Of a DNA stretch of 64,000 nt, positions 21,463 to 33,365 are shown piece after piece; positions within the stretch are counted from its first letter, which is position 1; each line of letters opens with the position of its first letter. Under the pieces are notes generated by a model that was not told where the DNA came from, searched no databases, and saw only the letters and a list, made by a program, of their open reading frames with translations. Location: positions 4,000,028-4,064,027 of the forward strand of contig CM064666.1 in assembly GCA_032717465.1 (NCBI GenBank), read 5' to 3'. The position numbers and the translations under genes were made by a program. This stretch comes from Coenobita brevimanus (lineage: Eukaryota > Arthropoda > Malacostraca > Decapoda > Coenobitidae).

Positions 21463-22680
21463 CACCGCAAATAACTGGTCAGCAATATCAAAATTCTAAA
21501 ACTTTCATGACCGTTTTGGAATAATTGATTGCCTTACATTTTTCCACACGTGTTATTTCTGTGGCTACCGTACATTCCATTTTTATTGCAATAAAAAAGG
21601 TGCCACCTGATCAGTGTTGGATATTTTTCTCATTTATTCTTCATTCTATCATTAATCCCTTTAATATGATGTTTATCTTTTTTGTATGCTCCTACAACCA
21701 TCAGGTGATCTATATTTGGCGTCAGGAGAACCTGCCGATGGATGGGTTAATGAAGGTTACATCGCACTTCAGGAGGAGACCTGATTCAACAGCATGGGAT
21801 CGTTGTCTATTTGGTGATACACTTAAGAGTAAGTTAAAGTGTTATCTGATACTTCAAAGAGTAACCTAAGATTGCTTGAATCATTGTACATAAAGACGCA
21901 TAATCCATCTCTACATAACGCTGTTTCTACAATACTACTTTATGTTAAATAAACTTTGTTCAGTTTCCCTTCTTTAGGCACTGTTTTTTTTTTTCCTTCT
22001 TTTTTTTCTTATACATTCCTATGCAATGTATTTTAGAGCTCAGTCTTTCTGTTTTACCCTGGTTTACCTTATTTCTTTTTAGACCACTGATGAATGCATT
22101 TTTATGATGAACCGTCATAATGAACCTGTTTGTATCTACATTTGTTGTCCTTTTCTTGCTAAAGTTGTGTTCCCTATGAATACCCAATTTTTAGACCCAT
22201 ACCAAGTAAGTTGTCCTGTAATTTAAACGTATCATTGGCTGTAGGAGTCAATATACGTACTGCACATTGTAAGAGATAATTCATAGCCAGTAGTGGTAGC
22301 AGCACGACACTGTATTGGTAAACTATGATTGGAATAAGGACCATAACCGATACAGCAGAGCACTTAGGATTACGTTCCCACAATGGATGCGACGTGGTCA
22401 TCTAGAGATAACCACCTATACAACAGTTACCATGGTAGCCATATGTGTAGATGACGCGATTGTAACGATGAACTGACGATTTCATATCCGTGTAATGGAA
22501 CAGCTCAGAGTTATGTCGCGCGGGTGCGTTGCTTGCAGGTTTTACAAAGGCAGATATAAGTAAAATTGGTAAACCTGGTGGGTCCTCTTATTATCTGAGG
22601 TCTGGGTCATCGCACCACAGTCGGTATGCCATATTCTTACCTGTCCAAACTCTCAGGTCAATCCCAAGATCACACTGACT
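21463..22680. other. Unassigned region
   Basis: No recognised domain. The 114-residue frame at 21525-21869 ends WDRCLFGDTLKSKLKCYL but has no motif I can name. A purine/pyrimidine bias is seen at 21985-22010. Nothing further is supported. Confidence 0.3.
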
Positions 22681-22689
22681 GCAAAAGGG

Positions 22690-22790
22690 CTACGCCAATC
22701 AAATGTGAATCCTTCTGTGACGTCATTAGTACGTCAGAACCTGCTAGCCAACCAGCGACATAAATTCTTCCATATTCGTCTTGCCAGCCC
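22690..22790 (+). promoter_or_regulatory. Possible promoter-like cluster (CCAAT, CRE, TATA-like)
   Basis: Within 100 bp there is CCAAT (22695-22699), a perfect palindromic cAMP-response-element core TGACGTCA (22718-22725), a second ACGTCA, GCCAACCA, and CATAAATT near 22760. No exon with a start codon is evident downstream before the (GA)n at 22842. The cluster could be chance or belong to an old repeat. Confidence 0.25.
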
Positions 22791-22818
22791 TCAGCACACA
22801 CAAAAATCTTAATATTTT

Positions 22819-22838
22819 ACACATACATACATACATAC

Positions 22839-22919
<81 letters not shown>
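22819..22919. repeat. (CATA)n followed by (GA)n
   Basis: Six ACAT-type tetranucleotides pass directly into about 78 bp of GA repeats. Confidence 0.95.
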
Positions 22920-23579
22920 AGGAAGGGAGATTTATGCAACAGTATTAACTTGCGCCTGAATATACCTCTAGGCTCAAGGATCACATAGTTCACAACATGT
23001 TTGCACAATCTAAGATCAGCTGGTAACAAAATCCACTACACAGAAAAAAAAAATCGTAAGAGACTTCCTTTTTGGGACTGCGGTAACATGAAGCTAGTAT
23101 TGACAAAGGGACATAAAAGCAGAGCAAGCTAGTCGTGTGAAGGCACAAAACAAAAGGTATTTTAGGTAGAAAGTAACCCACGATCCATTATTACCACCAC
23201 ACAATTCAACCCGACACTAGAGACATCAAAAGCTATGTAGTATTGTTAGTGACTAAAAGGTTTATTATTGCATTTTTGCATATTCCCTTATAATTGTCAA
23301 TCTGCACCTATGTAAAAGAGAATGTTTGTCTGTCTGTCTGTTGTCTGTCATCTATGGGAATGGAGAGGGATGCATATAGAACTCTCGTAACAGTTCTAAC
23401 TGGTGTAGATTCTTACGGCAATTTTAAATGTGTACATTATAGTTGTTAAAGTTTCGCCCTTGATGACCAAGCTTAGAACTAATTAGAAATAATCGAGTCA
23501 ACATGGTGGAAACATGGTAGCCAATTTCTGCAGAATTTTTTACATCAACAACCATATCATTGTTAGAAACAACAAGACG
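22920..23579. other. Unassigned spacer
   Basis: No recognised coding sequence. A short (TCTG)n occurs at 23325-23350. Confidence 0.35.
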
Positions 23580-23875
23580 GATGGGTGGACGGATTAGTGG
23601 GTCAGGCAGGACAAGTGGAGTGGGTTGGCAGGGATAAGTGGATGGGTGGTCGTGGGGGGCCAGGGTGGATGGAAGGGTGGAAGGTGAACGTGGTGGGGCA
23701 GGGTGGATGGGGTTGGGTGAGCAGGGTTCGGTGGGTGTGGTATGACATCGTGGGTGCGTGGGTGTGGTTGGGGGTGTGGAACAGTGCGTGGGTGGATGGG
23801 TAGGATAGATGGGTGGGTGGGTGAGCAGGCTGGGGGGAAAGGGCTGGTAAGTGGGTGGGTAGTGGGAAAATAAAG
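23580..23875. repeat. G-rich degenerate GGGTGG minisatellite
   Basis: About 295 bp almost lacking C on the plus strand, built of imperfect TGGGTGGNNGG-like words. It contains many GGG/GG runs close together, so G-quadruplex formation is plausible. The Pro/His/Thr-rich open frames on the minus strand are artefacts. A much longer relative fills 63221-64000. Confidence 0.8.
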
Positions 23876-25008
23876 TCATAGCAGGAATAGGTTCTTAAGA
23901 ACAACAGAAGAACATAAGAGAGGATAACCACAGTTAGCCAGCTGGCCCATGCTAGGCAGCTCCTATAGGAGTGACTGAACTATTAGAATGAGAGAAGGAT
24001 AACAAAGAAAAAGTGCTCTCCTTAGCCTTCCAAACACTCTTTCCGAAACAGGCAGGAGAAAAAAGGAGCACTACACAGTATAGAGAAACTGGCATTGATA
24101 TTTTATAGGAAAGTGTGAATGGAGGAAAAGAGGTTATCATAGTGTAACCTGAAAAGGCAAAAGAATGATTTAGCAGGCTTCTGGTTAAAACATTTTAGTT
24201 TATACCCATTCCTTATTTGTCATATGCTTATCTAGCACATGCCTGAAACTCTCAATGGAAGGGGCAGCCACTACATTGCTAGGTAGCTTATTCCATTCGT
24301 CTACTGCCTTATTGCCAAACCAATTTCTACCTATATCCTTATTAAAACGGAATTTTTCTAGTTTTAAACCACTACTTCTAGTTCCATTCTGTATGCTCAC
24401 TTTAATTCCCTTCATCTAATTAAACACCTCAACTTAGTCTCCCCTTACTCTACGCCTTTCTAGTGAGTGCAGATTTAATCTTTTTAGTCTGTCTTCATAT
24501 GAAAGGTTCCGAACATCATGTATCATTTTTGTCATTCTTCTCTATATAGGGATATTACATCCATTCTATAGTGTGGACACCAAAACTGCACAGCATAGTC
24601 TAAATGTGGCCTTACTAATGTTAGATAAAGTTGCAATATTACTTTAGATACCATTGTTCACGCTTCGTGAAATACATCCTAGGACCCTATTTGCTTTATT
24701 TCTCGCATTAATACACTGTTGCCTTTGTTTAAGGTCTTTACTAATCGTAACTCATGGATCTCTCTCTAATTCCGATTTACTAATTTCTTTGTTATCTAAG
24801 TTGTATTTAGTATCTCCAATGGTCTTGCCCAAGTTAAGTACTTTACATTTTTCGAAGTTAAATTCCATTTGCCAGTTTTAAGACATTTGGACAATATATC
24901 GAGGTCCTTTTGTAAGTTATGGCAATTGTCAATCGAGTTCATGATACGCCTTATTTTTTTGTCATTGGCAAATTTACTAATACTGCTAGTGATTATTAAG
25001 TCTAGATC

Positions 25009-25048
<40 letters not shown>

Positions 25049-25930
25049 AGGGCCCGAGTACTGACCTCTGTGGTAAACCGCTAGTTCCTAATCCCCAGTC
25101 CGACTTAGTTCCATTTATTAATACTCTCTGCTTTCGTACCTTCAGCCAGGATTCTATACCTTTTAAGATATCGCCGTCTATACCTTGTGCTAGAACCGTT
25201 CTAACTAGCCTTTCGTGTGGGACCCTATCAAAAGCTTTACTAAAGTCCAGATAAATAACATCGTAAGATTAACTGCTGTCTACTACCTCATAGACCTCCG
25301 AGAAGAATGACAATAACTTTGTGAGGCAGGATCGTCCTTGCCTGAATCCATGCTGACTCTCACTCTTAAAATTAAATCTTTTTAAGTGATCCCTAATTTT
25401 ACTTGCCAAAACTGACTCTAGAATTTTTCCTACTTCTGGCGTTAGACTTATCAGACGATAATTCGACGCATCTGCTTTATCACCCTTTTTTATAAAAGGG
25501 CTCTATGTTTGCGGTCTTCCACGCCTCTGGAACTTCTCCTGAATTTAAAGAATTATTAAATAAAGTTAAAATTGACTGACAAAACTCTTCTTTGGTTTCC
25601 TTTATAATTCGTCCGGACCTGGCGATTTTTGCTATTTTAATTTATTAATTTCTTTCAATAGGTCCTCCTAACTAATGGTTATTTTATTAAGACTATTGTC
25701 CGTGTTATCATCGTAAATATTTGATGCTTGAGAGACCAGGTCTAGATTTTCCTTGGTAAATACTGATACAAACTAATTATTTAGGATGGAGCACATTTCT
25801 TTATCTTCACTGGTGATGTTACCTGATTCTGCTCTGAGAGGCCCTATCCTATCATTATTTTTCGTACGGAACATCTGGTAAAAACCCTTGGGGATTTCCT
25901 TCAATTCATGGGGAATTTATCCCTGGGCAA
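23876..25930 (-). mobile_element. CR1/L2-like LINE (CR1a), decayed
   Basis: On the minus strand, blocks from about 25930 read YQMFRTKNNDRIGPLRAESG and ITSEDKEMCSILNN. RT blocks (region of the GFR motif near 25340, AFD near 25230, and QGS/ADD near 25060-24960) and a C-terminal WNKLPSNVV region follow. The 3' untranslated region contains GCCTAGCATGGGCCAGCTGG and ends with AGAACATAAGAG-type sequence (read reversed, TTATGTTCTT repeats), a tail I associate with decapod LINEs. It is interrupted by a TA run (25011-25045). Confidence 0.65.
24200..24415 (-). pseudogene. CR1a LINE C-terminal fragment
   Basis: A 71-residue frame: KGIKVSIQNGTRSSGLKL, FRFNKDIGRNWFGNKAVDEW, NKLPSNVVAAPSIESFRHVL, DKH. The pattern FxxR..xxWNxLPxxVVxAxSxxxFxxxLDK is the conserved C-terminus of CR1/L2-like RT proteins. 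It ends at the natural stop. Confidence 0.75.
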
Positions 25931-26630
<700 letters not shown>

Positions 26631-27130
26631 TAGTTTTTAGTTATTTAATTATATATACAATAAACATCTTCCGCCAGATAGCCCATATTAACATCTATGA
26701 GAAAGCCTGGAACATAAGAACTCATCCAACAAAATTCAAAATCCTGTCAACTGTCCCCCCATAACATAGAGGATGTGATTAAGCCACCTCGTTGAAGCAT
26801 GCTAAATACCTGTCCTGGAGTACCCTCCATTTTGTTTTCACACCATATCCAACACACAAATTCTGGCCATGCAAAAAGTGCTCATGAAGGCATTTCCTTA
26901 AGTACACAACGAACACTACCTTTCACCAGAACTACCGAAAAATTACACTCACTCTCAGTAAAATCACAACTTTAATACATCAGACTTCACAGCAGAGCCA
27001 CAAAAATATGAAGGAGTCTGGAATGTCATCAGAACCATACAAATGGCAACCTAAATGAATATCAGCAAGAACGCAACCATTCTCACTCAATATAACCCAT
27101 ACCATCTCAGGCAATTTTGCAATTTTATAC

Positions 27131-27520
27131 CTACCCAATCCCAGACCAAAAACGGGAAAAAATTTCACTGCATAAAACAATCCAAAATGACGTATAAATC
27201 AAGGAAAAGCCAAAAAAAGTACTCCTTATAGGAGTAATAAGTGCAGGATGGCCGTCCATCGTGTTTCTAGCCCAGTTTCCCAAGCCTTGAGCTACATTTT
27301 CCCACCCAGCTGGGCGGGATGAGAAAGAATGGGGGAGGGGAATGGAGGAATCCCCATTCTCAATATCCTTCTCCACTGGCTCATATTCCTCCCCAGAAGA
27401 GTCGTTCAGGTCTTCCTCTTCTATAGAATCACTAAATGAAGGGACAGAGGGTCCATGTGACAGTTTCAACCGCCTCCTCCAGCCCAGTGAGGTGGAAAAA
27501 TGGCTTGACTTCCGCGACAT
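27131..27520 (-). CDS. Acidic 129-residue ORF of unknown function (possible transposase N-terminus)
   Basis: Starts MSRKSSHF. Residues 28-60 are strongly acidic and Ser-rich (SDSIEEEDLNDSSGEEYEP). The C-terminal third is hydrophobic and aromatic. No enzyme motif is visible. A piggyBac-like N-terminus is one possible reading because these are acidic and a TTAA-anchored CCCTT end lies about 245 bp upstream at 27767. It is intact only over 129 codons, and downstream minus-strand sequence is broken. Confidence 0.35.
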   Translation of the reverse strand: MSRKSSHFSTSLGWRRRLKLSHGPSVPSFSDSIEEEDLNDSSGEEYEPVEKDIENGDSSIPLPHSFSSRPAGWENVAQGLGNWARNTMDGHPALITPIRSTFFGFSLIYTSFWIVLCSEIFSRFWSGIG

Positions 27521-27699
27521 TCTAACGCTCTGATGGACAGTGGCACACTGATGTTACCCAGCCATGCAGAACCAAACTCAGTGCTACAAGTGCTTGTGCA
27601 CAATGTTGCCAATACATTAAGCTACTCCTTAACAAAAAATTAGCTAGATTGAAGCAGTTAGAGACGCGCTACAGCTCTCGAATTTTGCTGTCAGAACCA

Positions 27700-27771
27700 T
27701 CACGTCGGTGGGATTACTTGAGACGTTTTGTACCGTCGGCACCGTGCTGATGGCGGGATTGTAAGGGTTAA
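27700..27771 (-). mobile_element. Possible piggyBac-type terminus at TTAA
   Basis: The reverse complement reads TTAACCCTTACAATCCCGCC, i.e. TTAA then CCCTT, the form of piggyBac ends. A second TTAACCCTCCCAGG in the opposite orientation is at 28418. No matching partner terminus was found for either, so this is tentative. Confidence 0.3.
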
Positions 27772-28416
27772 AAACCAGGGAGAACCCCGCATACCCAGAA
27801 TTCACCGATATTCAACATAACTGTAATAATCTTGAGTCTTAAGTCTCTTATGTAAGCTTTAGGAAATTTGGTAGACCATATGTCCAACTGACAGCCTACG
27901 GTGGACAGTTGACTGTCAGAGGCCGTGTCCTGTATACGTTAGATGGAGGTCAACATCAAGTACAAAGTGCATGCCCCATGCAAACAAATGCATGAACATG
28001 TACTTTGTCACATGATGCAAAATTATCACAAGCACCACCCGGAGCATGACCATGCATTCCTTGGATCGGGTAATGACTTCCCTGGTCATAATGTCAGATA
28101 TTGCAGCTGTGACGATGTGCAGGCTGGGGAGAGGAGGGGAAGCAACACAGGCACATACATGCATGACATGTATATATCCAAACATACCTACAGGATGAGG
28201 TAAATATTTGCTTGAAACATCTAAAGTGAAAACAAAAAAAAATCACTTCACACTAAACAGATTTACCCAGGAAACAAAGCAGCGAGACCCCAAACCACCA
28301 GTCACTAATCATATTTCTGTATGTGAACCACACATATCTAAACTGTGCACTGGACTAGTGTTCTGCAGCCATTTTTTCTTCACAACTCATTATTCACTTT
28401 GCTGAACTCTTGTGGG
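27772..28416. other. Unassigned spacer between two TTAACCC-type ends
   Basis: Overlapping open frames on both strands around 27916-28203 have no recognised motif. No repeat match is seen elsewhere in the window. Confidence 0.3.
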
Positions 28417-29553
28417 ACACTTAACCCTCCCAGGCACGTTGACACAAATCGCGTTCTTTGTGGTTTGGCATATGAACGCACATTGAAGTGAATCATGTGA
28501 AAAAGCAGAACAAAGTTCACCAAAAATACAATTTTCAGCCGAGTTGCGTCAAATTTTGGTGTATTCTAGCAAGTGCATCTCTCTTCCAATGTAAACACTT
28601 GGCAACATTTTGACTGCTCTGATGAGACAATGCACAGCAGAAAAAACTCAGTATCTCATGACCATCTGGGCTGAAGGGTAGCACTGCTGTCAGTTGTCCC
28701 TTTAAATCTGCCATTTTCCCCCTCGCAACTGAGGCAGAAACCATTATTGAAATATTGTGACTGTACAGTGTTTCTGACTATACTGTGAAGTGACTGTGTC
28801 TATGGAACATAGATATATTGTCTGTAAAGCACTGGGGCCCGTTATCAGCTGTTAGGCCTAGAGGCAGGAGTCGGGTGTGTTATAGCGGGGTTTCCATTCA
28901 GCTTCACCATGCCCAGAAATGATGTGAGTATTTTACCTTTATAGTGAAGCCAGTACTTATATCTGTGAAACATATAGTGCCTAGATTAGCGAAATAACTG
29001 ACCTACCATAGCAGGCATTATGAATGCCATAGATATATGCCATAGTTGCTAAGGGAACAGGCAGTCACGTACGCCTTAGAGTCGGGAAGGGAATAATAGA
29101 GGAGGTTGGGATGGAATCATGTGACAGTGTTTTATATTGCATATGGTTTAGTGTGAAATATATGTATAAAATAGTGCAGCGAGTGTTCGTCGAGAAATAT
29201 TGCATGCATCGACTGACTTAGTGCAAACCTGGTGCAAGTATCAGAGACAACAAATATGCCACACAATCACAGACTTCAGTGAAAAGGTATTGTACCAATC
29301 TCAGACAGTGCTACATTGCATATAGTTTAGTGTAAAACATTCGTATAAAATAGCGCAGCAAGTGTTGATCAATTAATATTGCATGCATTGACTGACTTAG
29401 TGAAAACCTAGCACAATGATCAGAGATAACAAGTACGCCACACAACCACATATATACTATATACATATGTCGTGCAGCGAATGTTCATGGAGAAATCTAT
29501 TTAGTGCATCGTATGTGTTAGGCAAATGTAACACAAGGAGAGAACAAAATATG

Positions 29554-29594
<41 letters not shown>

Positions 29595-30728
29595 AACTTC
29601 TCATCTTCAAACCCTTCAAGGTCCTGCCAGCATCTCAGCACCTCTGGAGGAAGTGAGTTATCCGTATTTTGTTGATTTGTATATTGACCTATTTCTATAT
29701 CTCTATATTATTTACAGAAGTACTGTTTTTTACATATTCACATATGAGATGGAAGAAAGTTCAGCTTCAGTATCAGTACCTACCAAAAAAACTAGTCATC
29801 ATGTAGAGTTTCTGAGAGCACTATCAAAAAGCTTATGATATTTTACGTGCATACTTTGAATAAAAAAAGATAATAATAAAACCTAACGAGTGAAAATATG
29901 TAGGTGTGGGTGAGGTAGGGAGAAAGAGTGTTTTTATCTCACTTGCGGGTGAGAAGGAGTATTCTGTGTTTGTCGTCCATTTACTAAAAAAGTATTGGAC
30001 TTATTAATTTTCTGTAAGAACCATGATAAAGATCAATGAATTCCACGTATGTACAGGACATAACAGTGTAATATCTCTGATTAAAAGTCGTTGTTACATA
30101 GGCGGGAATATAACTGTTACTGTGCAAGCATGATGAAAGTGCAGCACAGGCGTGGGTATCCAGTAGTTTTTTGCGATTTACTCACAAACTATGAGGTGCA
30201 TGAAAAATCTGTGGGTACCGTGAGAAAGCTCATGAAATTCTACACAAGAATATGAAATAAAAACATAACGTGTGCGAGAAAACTTTTGCGGTAGAGCTCC
30301 CTGAACAAAAATATTTTTTTTTAATGGCTTTCAATTTTTGGCTATTTTCTCGAAAACTACAAATCCTATCACAATCGGACAGTCTCATTAGACAGCTGAT
30401 GAAATTCTCTATCAAAACTTCTAACGTTTTTCTGTATGATGGAAAACATTCGAACTAGGATGTTGGGAAGTGAGATTGATATTCTGAAATGTTCATTCAC
30501 ACCTGCCTAATGTACTTTTATTCATATTTTTCTTTTTTCTTTTCTTTTATTTTTTGCTTATCGGCTAGAATAAACATCGGCGAATAAGATTATGTAGGTT
30601 TCATGGCAATATATAGAGGTTTGGGTGGCAAAAATAAGGCAAGAATCCATGTTTTCAGCAGTGCATGGGCGGGCTGGCAGGGAGGGGAGTGGAATAAAAT
30701 TGTGTGCTGGAAAACTTATTAAAACTTA
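28417..30728 (+). other. Unassigned region with exon-like signals
   Basis: At 28909-28927 an ATG followed by four codons runs into a strong splice-donor-like GTGAGT. Near 29610-29653, CTTCAAACCCTTCAAG precedes a 32-bp block ending GGAAGTGAGT, and TATTTACAG near 29717 resembles an acceptor before MEESSASVSVPTKKTSHHVE (to a stop at 29838). Together they could be short exons of a transposon or gene. No domain is recognised, and chance is a real alternative. Confidence 0.2.
29122..29560. repeat. 182-bp tandem repeat, about 2.5 units
   Basis: GACAGTG...TTGCATAT...GTTTAGTGT...GTATAAAATAG at 29122 recurs at 29304. A shortened third unit carries GTGCAGCGAATGTTCATGG at 29472. Each ends near ATGCCACACA, and in the last unit this ending has grown into a (CA)n at about 29556-29590. 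Confidence 0.65.
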
Positions 30729-30790
30729 AGGCTCATTCACACGACCCGTTTTGGTTCTGACAGGCAGTTCACTGGCTTGACGCCATCAGA

Positions 30791-31231
30791 ATGTTGCATA
30801 TGCACATGATGCATTCGTGGTCTGTCCAGCATCATCATTCAGTGTGTGCTCACTGTTGTGTGAGGATCATGATCAGTAATCGGTCTCTAAGGAAATTGGC
30901 GGCAATTGCTCTACTATTACAAGAAGGGGAGGAAGAAAAAGTTCATGGAAAGAGGAAAAGGTTATGGGTACACCAGTCGCTGAAAAAGAGAAAGTTCGAG
31001 GGAGAATTCTGGACCCTGTATAAAGAACTGGCAGATGATGAAATAAAATTCTACCAATACTTCAGAATGCCCAAGACTAAGTTCAGTTGTTTTAATAAGT
31101 CAACACACTCTCAAAATAATTTGCTAAATTTACTTAGACAAGGTGAAAATGGTCATATAACTGCATTTAATGTCAGGGAAATTTTCAAAGTATTTTTCAA
31201 TAGTCCTGCTGGAGCACTACCTTGGGAGTGA
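30791..31231 (+). pseudogene. Harbinger transposase lacking the DDE core
   Basis: A 146-residue frame. Residues about 54-95 (RKRLWVHQSLKKRKFEGEFW, TLYKELADDEIKFYQYFRM) match the N-terminal domain of HARBI1-like transposases. Residues 120-146 (TAFNVREIFKVFFNSPAGAL then PWE) match their extreme C-terminus. The roughly 200 residues with the catalytic DDE triad are missing, yet the junction (near residue 104) stays in frame. Whether the fusion is expressed is unknown. Confidence 0.8.
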
Positions 31232-31298
31232 TACAGCATAACCTGTATTAAGGCTACAAAAAACAGTGAATTTATCTGCAAAGATTATGAGTTATAAT

Positions 31299-31454
31299 TT
31301 ATGTATAATAAACCAATGACTCACTTAGTTTGTTTACTTCCTTGCCAATCACTTTCCATATCTTATCTTTATGAAGATTATCACTGTACTTCTTGTTAGT
31401 CATATCAAACAATTCTTCATAAGAATGCACAAGTTCGATCAGCCTTTCGTCCAT
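31299..31454 (-). pseudogene. Harbinger MADF/Myb-like DNA-binding protein, N-terminal fragment
   Basis: A 51-residue frame starting MDERLIELVHSYEELFDM, then TNKKYSDNLHKDKIWKVIGK and a stop. The pattern (LIxLV..xPxLYD, KYxD, WxxIG) is the MADF domain, the companion protein Harbinger transposons encode next to the transposase, usually on the other strand as here. It is cut after about half the domain. In the known system this protein helps nuclear import and end recognition by the transposase. Confidence 0.75.
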
Positions 31455-31772
31455 GATGCCAAACAATGAACTGTATGTGTTATCTACATGGACAAGGCGG
31501 TAACAGCGAGTCGTGGAATGGACGGGTAAGCTACATGTCCTCGTTCACATGAGCCATCACCAAACCGTCAGGCCAGCATCAAGTTGCCATGTAACTGGCC
31601 AGAATTTCTCAAGAAGATATCCGTGACGTTTCGGTCAGGTGATGGACGGCTGTCGCCGTCAGCTTGACGGATCATGTGAACAGTTACATTAGAATGCATG
31701 TAAGAATCTTGACGGTGTCTAGCCGCCAGACTGCCTGTCAGAACCCGTACGCGTCGTGTGAATAGGGTTTTA

Positions 31773-32589
31773 TCTATGTGTAAGAGGGTTAATAAATATT
31801 TGTGCCAGTATTTGCATATTTATCTTTACTTTTGCTAACAAATGGTGAGAGGAAACCACAGCTGCTTGGTGTTCAGAACCGTGTATTTAATGTGTTGTAC
31901 TGACTTGTAATGTTCAAGTTATATACGAAATTATGAAATGAAGATTATTATGAGTGCAGATAGTGATAAACATTTGTTTACTACTCATGGGAAAATCCTC
32001 AAAAATAATGTTTTTCTTTAGAAGATAAACTAAGTCAGTTTTATCGAGAATGGTTGTGAACTGAATATATATAACAACATTTCGGGAGCCACGTAAAATA
32101 AAAATTTTCAGTAAAAGTTTCTTTAACTAATTTGAACCGAAACTTTTTTCCCTGAAAATAATTATATATATATCGTACATTCACTGCAAATTGATGACGA
32201 ACTTGTGCCTGTTTGGAGGAACAAAGGCTCTTAATGTCTGGTTCTGCTATAGAACGACCCAAACGAAGTGTTAATTATGAAAACTTAATTGGCACAAATA
32301 TAGTGTTGCAAGTGACAACGGCATGTGAAGAGCACACTCAGAGATTGTTGGGAACTCTTATTTCAGGTCTACTCAAAATATTTCTAAGGTTACTTCACTG
32401 AATGGTGTTTGAGGTTACCACCACTCTTAACATTTACAAGTTCCTATCGTGCCTTCTAGGAAAGATGACAGACTGATGCTCGGCATCTGAAGAAACTAGA
32501 TCACAAACCCAGTCACAATGTTCTGTGTAACACAGGAATTTTCTGCTACTATATTCCTTCCTAGTGAAGAGCTCAGTGTTAATGAAAAC
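31773..32589. other. Unassigned spacer
   Basis: AT-rich. A 62-residue open frame (32213-32401) and shadows on the other strand have no recognised motif. Confidence 0.35.
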
Positions 32590-33143
32590 ATCATCATCAT
32601 CAGTCACTGCAAATCCACTGCTGAACAAAGGCCTCCCCTAACCTTTTCCATGAATTCCTTGATTAAGCCATTCTCTGCCACGTTTGGCCTGCAAACTTCT
32701 CCATCTCATCGTTCTGCCTCCTGTTTGGCATTTTTCTGCTACTCTTACAGCCTCTTGGAGTCCAGTCAGTCAGCCTCTAGCTCCATCAGTTATTCCTTAT
32801 TCTTGCTACATGAACTGCCAACCTCCATTTCTGTTATTTTATAACTTCTGTTATGTCTTTGACTTTAGTCTGCTCTCTCACCCATGTTGATCATTTTATG
32901 TCTTTAAAGATATTCCCAACTCTGACCTTTTCATTGCTTTTTGAAAACGAATTAGTTGATTTCCCATCGATTTTGTCAGTTTCTAGGTCTCATAACCGTA
33001 CATCATAGCTAGAATTATACATTTGTTATATACTTCTCGTTTTATACATATTGGCAATCTACTTTTCATGATGTCTCTATGTTTACCAAAGGCTTTCCTT
33101 CCAACTGTAAATAATCTTTTTATTTCGCTATCATGGTCTTTAG

Positions 33144-33365
33144 TTATAGCATTTGCCCCAAGTAATTGTACTCCTTGACTTCTTCAAGAATTTCTTCGCT
33201 TATCCTAATGACGTTCTTTGGTGTATGTGGATTTAACATTGCTTTAGTTTTACTCCTGTTCATTTTTAGCCCTACTTGGAGACTTTCTCTGTTCAGGTCA
33301 CTTAGCATTTCTTGCAGTGTCTCTGCTGTTTCTGAGATAAGGACAGTGTCACATGCAAATCTCAA
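33144..33365 (-). pseudogene. RTE-C RT palm fragment with altered active site
   Basis: A 73-residue frame starting MRFACDTVLISE, then LQVGLKMNRSKTKAM, RISEEILEEVKEYNYLGQML. FACDT stands where FADDT is expected, so the first catalytic Asp is Cys. An RT piece LRNYQPISVLPVIYN (NYRPISLLP-type motif) lies upstream near 33790-33860. Confidence 0.7.

Larger units (their letters stand above)
30729..31769 (+). mobile_element. PIF/Harbinger DNA transposon, internally deleted
   Basis: A 1,041-bp element flanked by TTA (30726-30728) and TTA (31770-31772), the 3-bp TWA duplication of Harbinger. Terminal inverted repeats of about 40 bp (30729-30768, 31730-31769) share ATTCACACGAC and GGTTCTGACAGGCAGT. It carries both proteins characteristic of the superfamily as remnants: a transposase N-plus-C-terminal fusion on the plus strand and a MADF/Myb-like fragment on the minus strand. 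The catalytic core is missing, so it is non-autonomous. Confidence 0.85.

Noticed and set aside
28417..31793. One piggyBac element spanning TTAACCCTC at 28418 to GAGGGTTAA at 31785
   Set aside because: Only about nine terminal bases agree. No transposase is present, and a Harbinger element ends just 20 bp from the right side.
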